A stretch of 64,000 nucleotides of DNA, taken from positions 11,594,878 to 11,658,877 of the forward strand of contig NW_002060943.1 of the NCBI RefSeq assembly GCF_000150275.1, read 5' to 3'. The position numbers were made by a program, and so were the translations under genes. The DNA is from Trichoplax adhaerens (lineage: Eukaryota; Placozoa; Uniplacotomia; Trichoplacea; Trichoplacidae). The notes beneath the pieces are model-generated. The model had not been told where the DNA came from and did no database searches. It worked only from the letters and a program-made list of their open reading frames with translations. Shown here piece by piece: positions 15,401-27,849 of the stretch. The first letter of the stretch is position 1; each line of letters begins with the position of its first letter.

Positions 15401-16185
15401 CGGACTATCGCTAACTCTAAAATCACTGTTTTACCTGAACCAGTGGGAGCACTTACTATAACTGATTTATCGGAATATAATACCTTAGAATAAATGAGTT
15501 AAAAGGCCAGTTAAAGAAAGTATATTATAGTCAAGAAATACTTGTTTGAACTTCAAACTTACGTCATTCATAACCTCTGATTGGACATGATTAAAATCCG
15601 AAAAAGGAAATAAGGATCGAAATTTTATCGCTATAAAATATAACATAGGCGAAACATAAAGGAAATCACTTTGTTAAGCAAGGGTAATTTTCAACAGTAC
15701 GAGTATACTATGCCATACGCAATAGTAGCATTGGCTGGAATACAATCTTATAGGCTCAAATGATATCAATTTTTTTATTATTTTAATAACTGCACTGATC
15801 TTAGATAATCGAAAATTGCTCATAAAAAATCTTGTAAGTGTTGAGCGTAGAAAATCAATTAATATCTTTTATGAAGAATCTCTTCTACTAGTCGATTAAG
15901 TACGACTACTATAATAATATAATATATACGCATAATCATAAATTTCTCTACTTATGATCTTCTGCGTACGTAGTTCATCCGTTGAACGTAAGGCACATGG
16001 ATTACTATTTTGAGCTTGAAAAAGTAAATAATTCAACTTGGTATTAGTGTCTATCCAATATCAGTTGTAGATACATTTATAGCACTACAATTTTCGATTA
16101 TTAAGGTTTCGGTTAGAATGTCGTAAGACGGTTAAAGAAAAGATCTACCTTTACGTATTCCTGAAGAGATTTGAGTGATGCTCAT
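9425..16185 (-). CDS. HFM1: ATP-dependent DNA helicase HFM1 (MER3), helicase core and Sec63 domain
   Basis: Ski2-like helicase of meiotic crossover formation, read as about 28 short exons. A tentative first exon is 16149-16185 (MSITQISSGIRK) and a possible second lies near 15955-16020. Firm exons follow: 15563-15630 (KFRSLFPFSDFNHVQS); 15351-15483 with Walker A APTGSGKT; 15086-15237 (APLKALCSERYLDW); 14887-14961, ending IDE and joined to IH to make the DEIH box; about 14555-14712 (ISATIPNAQD); 13990-14250; 13760-13870; 13395-13500 (GVGYHHAGLDSQERK); 12984-13010; and 12675-12790 with motif VI QMIGRAGRPQ. The Sec63-like part follows in small exons: SLHRNLNEHMNAQIASGAI (about 12135-12270), EFGEIQLRKGEKKDLNNLN (11395-11480), RFPMKGKIK (about 11220), LIQATFDSIAIPNYL (about 10985), LLSRRPPFGNQ (about 10215) and 9690-9900. 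Motifs are intact, so it should be an active ATPase. The last convincing exon is about 9430-9560. Confidence 0.92.
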
Positions 16186-16210
16186 GATGACCTATTCCGT
16201 AGATTTTCAT

Positions 16211-17287
16211 CAATGTGAAGATCAAAAACAAAATCACTTCAATTACTGTTATTCCATTTCAATAATGTGCTTGCTCGATTTTAAATTAATATCATAGAAT
16301 AATTTTAGTTGAAATCACTAATAGAAGCTGTCTTACACTTGGCTCTCTATCTTACAAAGTATTCACAAAATATTCCACCTTAAAGGCGATCATGAAATTA
16401 ATGTCTTCTTTCAATGGGGAAAAAAGTGAAAATTCACAATCTCTTTGGAGGAAAAAGTGAAAATTCACAATCTCTTTCTATCATAGAGTTGACTCTACAT
16501 TTGCGCTAAAACAATAAGGCACTTCAACCTTGAACAGGCGTGTGCTGTTTGCAACGTCCAAATTAGGGGTGAGTTATCGCATTGTTGATAAGCAATGTGA
16601 AGATCAAAAATAAAATCACTTCAATTACTATTATTCCATTCCAATAATGTGCTTGCTCGATTTCAAATTAATATCATAGAATAATTTTAGTTGAAATCAC
16701 TAATAGAAGCTGTCTTACACTTGGCTCTCTATCTTACAAAGTATTCACAAAATATTCCACCTTAAAGGCGATCATGAAATTAATGTCTTCTTGCAATGAG
16801 GAAAAAAGTGAAAATTCACAATCTCTTTCTATCATAGAGTTGACTCTACATTTGCGCTAAGACAATAAGGCACTTCAACCTTGAACAGGCGTATGCTGTT
16901 TGCAACGTCCAAATTAGGGGGTGAGTTATCGCATTGTTGATAAGCAATGTGAAGATCACTTCAATTACTGTTATTCCATTCCAATAATGCGCTGCTCGAT
17001 TTCAAATTAATATCATAGAATAATTTTAGTTGAAATCACTGATAGAAACTGTCTTACACTTGGCTCTCTATCTTACAAAGTATTCACAAAATATTCCACC
17101 TTAAAGGCGATCATGAAATTAATGTCTTCTTGCAATGGGGAAAAAAGTGAAAATTCACAATCTCTTTCTATCATAAATAGAGTTGACTCTACATTTGCGC
17201 TAAAACAATAAGGCACTTCAACCTTGAACAGGCGTGTGCTGTTTGCAACGTCCAAATTAGGGATGAGTTATCGCATTGTTGATAAGC
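16211..17287. repeat. Three-copy direct tandem repeat, unit about 350-380 bases
   Basis: Three near-identical units start with CAATGTGAAGATCA at 16211, 16593 and 16945 (spacings 382 and 352) and end in a shared GTGAGTTATCGCATTGTTG word. They differ by a few substitutions and small indels. Copy 1 carries an extra internal duplication of a 29-base word around GTGAAAATTCACAATCTCTT (about 16424-16477). Copy 3 lacks the AAAAACAAA stretch after the start word. No reading frame is conserved across the copies, so it is non-coding satellite or transposon-derived DNA. It begins only 26 bases from the putative HFM1 start codon. Confidence 0.93.
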
Positions 17288-17541
17288 TTTGGATGTAGCG
17301 CTGTGAAAGTTGTCGTATCGTTGACGCACGTAATGAATTGGGTTGCTCAGCCAATGAGATTGTGGATATACATAATATAGTATGTATTCTGTGAACGATG
17401 TAGCGTTAGCGTGACGCGTCTGATATCGATCGGCCTATGCGTATTATCAACACTAGCATAGGTTGAATGTTTCATTGGAATGAGACAACATGCAACTTGT
17501 ACGCGTACATCGAAGCGACAATCCGATAACGATAACTCATC
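17259..17541. mobile_element. Putative MITE-like element with 14-base terminal inverted repeats
   Basis: GGGATGAGTTATCG at about 17259-17272 faces its exact reverse complement CGATAACTCATCCC at about 17528-17541. Similarity continues inward imperfectly (ATTGT and GATGTA-GCG words in both arms), suggesting arms of about 40 bases in a 283-base element. It codes for nothing and I could not define a target-site duplication. The left arm equals the end word of each tandem unit at 16211-17287, so the tandem array and the element share ancestry. Confidence 0.6.
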
Positions 17542-19702
17542 CCGTTTTGCTTGCCATTAAACGCGAATGCTTTTACGTTTCTAGACAGTACAGATTGCTT
17601 GACATAGCTGATGAAATGTATTCAAATAGAAGTAGAATTTAGACAACTCATACGTGTATAATACTGCTTCATTTTAGTATTTATATTTGCAATATCGCGT
17701 TACAAGCAGGAGATCAGTTCTGCTGTGGTGCATGGCAATAATTCAATTCTGCGTATTATTTCAACATATCGTCTTAGCTCTACAACGCAATGTCGATAAA
17801 CACCACGGTAAAAGAGGCAAGATACCATAGTTGAGCGTTCACTGTTAGTAAATTACAAGAAAATTGTTATACAGATTTCTCAGACAACTGTTGTATACTG
17901 TATTTTGGTTCATAAAACTTTTCCTTAATGCTCGCACGATATAACAAGCATTCCGTACGAGAATTTACAAACATTTCCTTTTACTGTATCTTCAATTTTA
18001 TTCCATATCTGAAGTATTTCATATCTGAATATTTCTGGTAGTAATAAATGTTTTTTTAATGAAATTATGCTTGGTTATTACATCTGTACGCCTATTACGT
18101 GACTTGTTCTGCCTCGCGATGTGCCGGCAGACCGCAATTTTCATTTCTTCCATCGACAAACGAAATATTATTTTTGAATAGCTCTACAGAAGTCATTATG
18201 GTTGCTGCACATTAGTGTACAGTACTGTAGTACTGTAGTCTGCAGTACAGTATACTGTATTGGACTGTTTGAGGTATGCTCGTAAATAGCCAATCAGAAC
18301 GCAGGATTTTAGTCGTGGTTAGTTTAAAAATCGTTTCGCGACATGCGCGCTTCATGAGAGAAAATGAAGAGGTGTTTGCTAGGCAACGTTCAAGCAAAAT
18401 TACCAAGAATGACAATTATTCTGATGAATTTTTCTTAATCTAAATGATTTGAAATTTCGTAACTTTGAAAATATTTTATCGAATTTCCCTGCTACTAAAC
18501 AGTAACTATATCATGCGAGTATTAATATTATAATACAGAATGGCAATGAAAAGCGATATTAGTATTGTTCAGTAGTCGTTGTATGCACTACTACAAGAAA
18601 ACGAGGACTGACAGCGACTGAAAGGATTATTTCAGTGTTACAGACATTAAAATTTAGAACACCTTACGGGCTAGTGTAATAGAGCCAGAATGAGTTCCAC
18701 TCTTGGAATGTAAAACTGAGGATAAAAAATTGCTAGTGATTAAGATTAAGGACATAGCAAATACACAGTTCTGCGAGTCCTGCAAGGCATGATGTTGACA
18801 CAGTAAACTACTATATTAATACCACTGTGCAGTATGTGTGGATAATGAGGTAACGTAGAGTTATCATATTTGTTATAGTCTTCCTTTGTTTTGAAGAAAG
18901 ACTGTACATGTCACCAAACATCAGCAAATATCATTGCTTAACCGGTAGCGATTATAGGTGGAAAAAAACTGTAAACGCATACGATCTTGTAATATCAATA
19001 GATAAATTTTATGACTAAAACTAGTATAACAGTCTACTACATTGATACCGGATTGAAATTGTTATATTAACCGTGGGAACTTATATACCGAATTATACAG
19101 TACCGTATAATCATTGTCTATATGCTATACAGTAACTTTAACGGTATACTGTGTTATATTATATATATATGTTTTATACATATACATATACACCTACGGG
19201 AAAATTGACATCGTTGTCAATCATAGTACTATTAACGTAAACGCTGTCATCATAAAATAAATCGCCATCTCTATATATCTGAATCACGTCCAATTATTTC
19301 GTAGCCAGAACATCGAAAATCAAGCATTCCATCTTGGATATGTACAAAATAACAGAGTAGCGGTATGGAATGTTATTTTAATTCTTATCTAATGCGTAGT
19401 CATACTGCAGTATAAGAAATAACTAGTAGCTAGTGAAGCAGTAGTGATTCAAGAATTAACGAACCCTCCAAAGCGCAATTGCTTGGTAATAGTATTAAAG
19501 AATTATTACCAAATTTTATATTCAACATAAAGCATACAAGGAGGATATAGTAGCAGCGTATTATATAACTTAAAATAGGAAAGATAGATCGTAACAACAG
19601 TAGGATGAAGTAATCTTTATTACATAATTATAATTCATACTGTTCTTGTCTTATATTTTTTCACCATTTAATAGCGTTTGTTTATAATAAATGTAGATTG
19701 AT
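17542..19702. other. HFM1-CCDC62 divergent intergenic region
   Basis: Together with the repeats at 16211-17541 this is the shared upstream region of two head-to-head genes. I see no coding exon. It contains one short GTACW array (18216-18265) and a palindrome-like GTTTGCTAGGCAAC at 18374-18387 resembling an RFX X-box. The promoters themselves cannot be placed by eye. Confidence 0.5.
18216..18265. repeat. Short GTACW pentamer array
   Basis: About 50 bases of GTACA/GTACT units with small interruptions, in the divergent region between HFM1 and CCDC62. Same family as the larger arrays. Confidence 0.8.
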
Positions 19703-22700
19703 ATGGAGAGTCCATTTCAAAATAGAGAAGTTAACGATGCACAACTAGCTTTTAATCATAAGAATACATCGCAACGATTTCAGCTAGGTAAGAAAGAATT
19801 TCATTACCAGTAACACTAACATGCAGTATTTCTTAATCAATTAATGTTCATGAATTCGACGATGTTTAAAAGGTGCAAGACATTCTAATAATAATAAATT
19901 AGTTGCTAATCGATTCTATTTAGGTGAATTTGAAATGATAGCTGGTAATTTAGCAAAGAGCATAATACTGATGAAAAATTTTAAGCATAGACATACATAT
20001 CGAAGTAGATAGCAAAAATTCTCAGTTGTTTTAGATAGATTAATTGCTTGTAATATCAATTATGATCGACTTTGTAGCCTGTGCGTGTGCACAATTTGTA
20101 TGTATAATATGTTATACAATACACACTAGCAACTGTCTATCATGACTTAGTCTTCCTGAAGTAGAATTAATGTATAGACGGATATCTTTAATGGAATATA
20201 AATTAGAAACCAATTGGTAATAATTAGGTTGCATCTCCCTAATAAGTAATACTTTTACGTACGTTAGGCAAATTTTATAGTTTAGTACAATGAAAAAGTG
20301 TCAATGGAGGAGATTTTCTAACAACTACTGTATTATTTTTTGCTTATTATTTATGGAGTGTACATTTCGATTTATTATACGACTATAATTTATTGTCTAA
20401 ATGCTATAATCTTAATACCTTCACTGATTCTGTATTCAAACAAAAAATTTTTAATTTGATTGATTAGTTCGTACAAATACATATTTTAGGGATTGATCAA
20501 TTCAAATTAAGAAAATTTTTTTAAAATCCGTCTTAATATTGATTTATTATTATCTTCCTTTAAAATTTTCGATTCTAATTAAGTTTCATATGCGTGCATT
20601 GCTATGATAAGGTGATATAAATTACAATTACCAGCTAAAAATTTGTTTGCTTAAATAGCTATTGATCTCAAGTTAGCTTAATTCCTTTAATGTGTTTGTT
20701 TTATCTAATTTTATGGGGAAAGAATGTATTAAAAAACTTACTTAGTTAGATTAGGAATTTTAATGTGTATGAGACGATATGAATATTGCTAGTGGTTACA
20801 TGTTGGATAAATACAGTGTCAGAAATAGCGCTTTGAACTATCCTTCTATAGAATTAAATTCAAAATTCTTTGAATAATTTTTCACTGCAGACATCAGATG
20901 TAAGGGTAAAAATTAAGCCTCATACAACAGTTCATCATAATTGTCTTTAAATTGAAAGCTACCTCCCCATTAGCGAAATACATTTATTTTGTTGTTCAAA
21001 TTGCCTACTCACCAAGATTTGGCTAAGTAGAGTAAAAAAGAAATTAATTTGTTTGATAAAATAGCAATTAGTACTTTGTCCAGAAATAATAATAGTCCGA
21101 TTCAGTCGCGTACACCTGCTGCCGGTCTGGCCTGACAATTATATAATGATCGTTTTATAGCTTACGTAACGAATATAGAGGTACAAATAAAACGTAGTGG
21201 CTGCACTCATTATTTGCTTGCACAATAATTATTAGCAGGTTATGCTATATTATGATTTTTTCGCTTTTAAAGTCCTAATTTATTAGAAATCTATTAAATT
21301 TATTATAACATATTCACACAGATTACTTTTAATTAAAATTTACATTGAGGCAAAACTTTAAGGCTTCATTATTTATTATAACATCAATATTTAACTATTT
21401 TCGACGTAGTGTAATCGTTTTATTTTCTTATTATCCATGATTGGAAGAAATAAATCCATCACTCTTATTGTTTAAAATTTCATACAGGCAGCAAAAATCC
21501 ATTAAAATTTACCATCAATTGTTTAATAATACGTTAACTCGTCTAACTTTTTACAGCTTCTGATAACATTAACAGCCGTAGTGATACAGAAACATTTCTC
21601 GGATATACTTCCAAGGTCAGTTACTTAGTGTTTAATTTACTAGATATTCGTAACTGATTGGACTATGAAATACCGCTAATTATTATTGTTATATAGTTTA
21701 ATAGAGAAAATAAAACAACGCTACGGATTATATCATTTATGAAACTAAAGCTATGCAATCAGATATTCTATAACGTGTTGTTAACGTTTACTTATCGCTT
21801 CTTTTAGTCAATATTACCAATGGCAACATCATCAAGCACCAATCGACCTCATTCCAATAACAGAAATGTGGGTATTATACCAAGTAATGTGCCTAAAATT
21901 AATCGCACATCCTCACCAACATATAGCTATACTGGTACTAATCGAATAGCGCCAACAACATCATCAATAACTGCTCTACAAGGCCAAATCAGTATAGCTA
22001 ATATGGCCTCAGGCTCAGTTGCCAAAAATAATAATGATAAATCTAACAGTAGCAGCTTGAATAAAACGCAAGAGGAATTTAACATATCGCCATCTAAGCT
22101 GGTATGTGTCAATTGATAAATACTCTATAAGCTATTTAATGAAGTACGAGTATTAATGTTAACTCGTATTAGCATATTTTTATCCTAAAATTTAAGATAC
22201 TAATATTATATCGCTTAGTGTCAATAGAAAAATTGATAGTCGCTAGTGTAACGATTTATTTTCACAAACTATAATAATAAGAATGATTAAACTTTCGGAC
22301 ATACAATGTTTATAATTTTATTAGAATGCAGCTTCTGAATTAGATACTATGACAATTCAACGACAACGACATGAATTACAGTTACTAATAGCTGAATTAA
22401 AGGATAGAGATAGGCAAGTAAATTTATTAAATCGTTGTCACGGACTCTAATAGTTAACTAATTAAATTGCTATTGAATGCTATCCGTTAGGGAATTGAAT
22501 GATATGGTTCAAGCGCATCAGAAAGAAATTGCAGTCTGGGAAGAAGATAGAGAAAGGGTCAGTTATAAATAGTATTTTAGATATTACTGTACGAACTATA
22601 TTAAATATCTATAATATTGTAATAGCATAATTGTAGTCATTGTAATACTGTAGCTTAATATACCGTAAAAAAATGAACTCAGAACTTCCTGCAGATAGCT

Positions 22701-25700
22701 ATACTCTGCAAGACCAATCTATAGTTAGTGAGCTAGCTAATGATTATACGAGCAATAGTGCGAAATATGAAATGTAGTCATGTGTACGTAGAATGCGAAG
22801 TCGAAAAACCTCGAAATCTTAAATGCTTGTAATAAAGTGTGAGTTACTAACTCTATTCGTGGAGTGTACTTGTAGCTTAAAATATAACAAGGTAATTCAT
22901 GCATAATATTAGTAACAGTTACATTACTACAAGCTCAGTCAAAAATTAAATGGCTAATAATAATGAGATTTCTATTTAACGCAAAATTGTTTACAATAGT
23001 TGAGGCAATCAGAGCATAAGTGTGCTCGGCTAGAGGGTGAACTTAAACATAGACGAGAACAAGTGAAATCGTTACAAACGAGGTGAGGATATGAAATTTA
23101 CTTATCCTATCTACAATTTTGCTAGGGTTAATGACTTAATGATATTATTAATATTGTATCTTACTGTTATTAGAATAAAAATTGTCGAGAGTCAAGAATA
23201 TTCTAAATCACGTGCACTCGAAGACGCCCAGGTAATCGTATTCCGTTAAATCTTTCAAAATATCTATCATCAGATGTTTTAGCTAGCTACTGTCCAGTAA
23301 GAAACTGGTACTCAAAATCTATATCGTTCATTATAATTAGAGAAAAATTCAGCAAGTAAATGAACAAGCCAATCTATCATCACAACACTGTCAGGATTTA
23401 GAGGTGGACTATTACGATAATTAATTACAATGACTCCATTAATGCGTGTTGCATCGTAGAGTAGAAATTAAACATTTTCAAAAAATTTCTTACATGATCG
23501 ATGATATACGCATAGGAAAAAAATGAAACCCTATCTACTTCTCTACGAGACTTATCCACCTCAGTTGGTCATTTGCAAGCTCGTGAGCAAGAATTACTTA
23601 CTATGTTTAACTTGAAGGTGGGCATTGCAACTTCCACTTTAAATTTCAATTAAGCTAGCTTTTATTAATATACAAATAAGGTTTCTTGCTAATGATGAAA
23701 TTTTCTTACATCTAGGAAAATGATTTGACGGAAGCAAACAAGATTTGTAACGATCTCAGGAAAAAGTTCAAGAAATTAGAAATTATGTGTGAGGTAATTT
23801 GCAACAGTTTTATATCTTGCGTATTTTATTCCTTTTAAATTTGTGATCAGATCATCATGATGGTACATGTGTCAGAATTTTATTCGCAAGTACAAATTGA
23901 TACAACTTAACCATAATTTTATCGTTGTATAAATAAAATGAAAGGAGTGTACTAGGTCAGAAAAAGCTGCGCGAGCTGATCTTGCTCAATGGCGACAACA
24001 AGCTGCTGCAGCTAAGGAAGAAGTTGAAAAATTAAGAAGTAAAGTTAATAGCATAACTAGGAGAGTTGAAATTGATATAACTGTCTATCATTGTAACAGT
24101 TTGGTTTATTTCTTAAAGATGAAATTGAAAAACAGTGCATAAGTGGTGATAAAGCACAAGCTGAGCTGTCAAAAGTAATTTAACGTTAATGTTTTAAAGT
24201 ATTTTGATTCTTGTTTTATGTCATGTCTTTAAAGTACATAAAAAATTTTAATTGTAACACAGAACAAGCAAGAAGTGGCAGTTTTACAGAAAGAGTTATT
24301 TTTAGCAAGTAAGTCTCAATAAATATTCCTTTTCGTCTAAATAATAATTTAGAGCTACTAGAGCTTTCTTTACGAAGATCAATATAAAAAGGCTTATAAT
24401 TTTTTTGGTGTTTGTGTAGATGAGCGAGACAAGAGAAAAGAACAACTTATTGAGTTACAAAGATCTAAACAAGAGAGAGCAGATGCAGAATTAGCAAATC
24501 TTCGCCAGGTTTGTCTGCATACTAATATAGTTGATAAATTAAAGGGCGATTTCAGTTTTCATTCATTCATTTTTAGTTATATGTGTTGGAGCTATATATA
24601 GACAAACTCATCAGGTCGATAGTTACAAACAAATTGAAGGTATTGTATTGTATTACACGGACTATCATATTAGGTGTATGATCGACAACAGCGGGATCTG
24701 TCAATTCTTCGACTTAATTATCAAACATCAAGAGACAGAGCATCAATGCTTGGGACCGAGTTGACGTTTGATACAAGTAATATCGACAACGAACTAAATG
24801 TTAGTGGTCGTGATGATATCTTTAACTCTATTCATAAAGCATCATCACCAAATATGATGGGTTTGGAAGATAATTCTAAGGGCAAATTGAATGAAACAGT
24901 TGAGTTTTTCATTTCAAAGTGCTTACATAACTGCTATTGTCACTCTTGAAGGAATTCTAGAGCATTTGGCAGTACAATACTACTTAGTTAGCGAAATTGC
25001 TCTTTATTATTTAATAGCTTTCTCCTAGGAATTTTACTTTTTTAATAATATGTCATTTCAATTGATAGTATGAAGGTACTGAAGATGCCGAGGACCTGGA
25101 AGGTAAATTTTTCCCCTAGATCATGGGCTACTATAATTTTGAAATAATCTATAACTAAATTATAATTTTTGATTATTTTGGTCAAATGTTCTATTATAGA
25201 TGGTGCATCATCATCATTTAAAGAGGATAATGCTATTTATGGCAGTTTAGGCAGCAACGCAGCAAATGAGAATCAGGATAAAAGTCAGGTCAGAAAAGTA
25301 GTTGTAAACCAGTCTTAGAAAAGCTCATATAATTTCTCTATGATTGCGTTATTTCCGGTTATGTACTTCAGTAGTATGCGAACTTTCAAGCAAGAATATC
25401 TAAGATCTTTCGTAATTATATATCTTTTTCATTGTTGCATCTCTTAACATAGACCGGAGAACAATCACTATTAATGTCAAAAATGGAACAGACTTTAAAA
25501 GAATCTCGTGAAATAGTTGAAAACTTGCAGCAGAGATCAATCGTTCCGTCTAATTCGGTAAGTACGTTTCGTGCTATGTACTGTATTTATACGTGTGTAG
25601 ATATATACCGTACATATGGCATTATAAACAATTTATGTGATTGTGTCCTTGATTCAGTCATATCTAGCTGAGATGAGAAATATTCTTCAATGCCCTAGCA

Positions 25701-25993
25701 TATGACATAGATACGATATTGAGTTATCTAATTGATATTTGAATGTAGTAGTAAAAAATCTTGATGTATCCATTCATAGAGTAAGTAAACTTAATTATAT
25801 CGAATACATCTGAAAATTGAGTTACTACATATGAATTATTGTTACGAATCTGACTGAAAGACAATGAACTTATCGTTTTTTCGAAATATAAATGTTATTT
25901 GAACGTAATTAACAGATCAATCCTATTTTGCAGATACATGAAGGAAAAGAGCAGCATTCTTTTACTAAGAACAGTCAAATAAGCACTGAATAA
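19703..25993 (+). CDS. CCDC62: Coiled-coil domain-containing protein 62
   Basis: Nineteen exons in phase give about 585 residues (human 684): 19703-19787, 21557-21615, 21808-22101, 22325-22413, 22491-22557, 23000-23082, 23174-23231, 23341-23403, 23516-23617, 23716-23786, 23956-24038, 24119-24174, 24263-24308, 24420-24508, 24674-24898, 25069-25102, 25200-25288, 25453-25557 and 25934-25993. Family match: RHELQLLIAELKDRDRELND then MVQAHQKEIAVWEEDRER (human KELQLLIGELKDRDKELNDM), QAREQELLTM, RDKRKEQLIELQRSKQERAD and AELANLRQ. Residues of about 145-460 form a long coiled coil. The first 145 residues are Ser/Asn/Thr-rich and not conserved. A short C-terminal coiled piece (MEQTLKESREIVENLQQRS) matches the human tail. 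In mammals it is a testis protein linked to oestrogen-receptor co-activation and acrosome formation. The intron after 22413 uses a GC donor. The exon 10 donor (23786 or 23793) is the least certain junction; only 23786 keeps phase. Confidence 0.9.
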
Positions 25994-27849
25994 TTCCCGA
26001 TGATACATTTACTCTGTAGTATTTTCTTGCGGTTAATACGACTAATCTTGTACGTAGGAGAATAACAGAGATATCATAACCACATCAATTTTATACTTAC
26101 CTTTTTGTGAAATTTTCCATGATCATTACGGTTTATTAAAGGCTCCTACCCTATTATAGTTGCATCAGAACAATTTGGCAGTTGCTATATTCTACAGTTA
26201 TTTATGAAATTCTATTTCCTCTTTAATAGTGTTTGTAATCAATAAGCTTAAAAATGAAAATCTGATACTTCCATTCCATGAATTTAGTCGTTATAATAGC
26301 TGGTTAAAGTTGTCAGAATCTTCCTAATGTTTTCCTAGGATGAGTGTCGATAATCCTAATTTTGAAATCGTATACTAGAAATACATATACTAAATTCATT
26401 GCTAAGACTATTTTCAATTCCAATATCTGATAATAAAGCAAAAGAGTAATATGGATTACAAACTGGATTATCAATTCACTGAGTATGATCCGTTTGTCAC
26501 TAGATTGAGCCGTATATTGCGTTTGGTAGAAATTGTAGTACAGAAGTAGCTCATTAACTTGATCACTGTTATTATTTATGACTGTCTATATCAAGTACCA
26601 AAGTACGGAATGCGTATCTTTGCATCATTTAATAGATGCAACTACGAATCCTAGTAGTAAATAGCCGTATTTTAGTTTAATCATTGATTAGTGTAATAAT
26701 TGCTCGCCTAATTGACTAATTTGCCTTAACCCTTTGTAAAAACTAGTCAGTTATCGTAAAGGACAGTTTACTAAGTCGAAGCTCATCAATTATAGCATCA
26801 TTTTTCTATTCTGCTAATAAAAATTAGTGATCAAATCAATTGAAGACGTAATAATATCTAACCGATGGCTAAAATACTTAGCTTACCACATTCTACACTG
26901 TACCTGCTTAATACCTAACTACCTATTCGTGCATGTTACATATATATAATTAATTAATGACACCTATTCTGAAATATCACGATTTAATCGTTTTTATTGT
27001 ATACCATGGTTCATTTACATACGGTTTTCAGCTAAGAACTTAGTTCAGATTCGCAATTTAATTTCAAATTATTCTATCGGTTTCCTTACAGCTGCGATTG
27101 CGATTTACATTTCGGTTCTAAGAAGTTTTTTACAGTTGGCGCCTATTAGTAATTTTAAAGTACTTCACAATAAAAGCTATTTATATGTTGGAGGTTGCTA
27201 TATTTTTGGTTTTGCTTCACCTATGAATATTGTACATTTACAGAATGGCATAACTTTTAATTTTACGATATATCGAGTGTATATGAGTTTATTTTTTATT
27301 GATATATGAACCTTTTTTACTACTACATTATGTCTAATGGTTAAGATTTCTTCAGTTGCTGTTGTTGGTTTTGTGCATTTACGGTAGACTTAATTTATTT
27401 TGCTGGTTCGTAGCCAATAATTGGAAGTTTCTATAAGAGAAAAACAATACATGAGATCTAGTGTTGTATACAGTTTTTAATCAGCAATATTATATGGTTT
27501 ATTAATGCCCAACAGTATAAAAATGAAAAAAGATGTAAATTGAAATATAGCCAGGTAAACTAAAACTACTTAACGACATTAGTGGGTCATAATATTAATT
27601 TCATGTTGATACATCAAAGTTATAAAATTATTAGATCTATCCCACATAGAAAAGGCTGTGGTAGTCTATTACGGTATATAATCAGTAATTATAAAACCCA
27701 TGCTAAGTGTCAAGTATCTCTATACAAAGAAGTAATTATTGGTAATATCTGTTTATAGTCATCTATTCTGCAGCCTAATTATTAATAATTTAGAATAGTT
27801 ATTAGGGACCGTTACTAATTACAGAATACACTTAAGATATATTTTCAAT
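25994..27849. other. Convergent intergenic region, no gene seen
   Basis: AT-rich gap between the 3' ends of CCDC62 and the first SPNS gene. I find no coding exon on either strand and no GTACW array. It probably holds both 3' UTRs. Confidence 0.55.
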
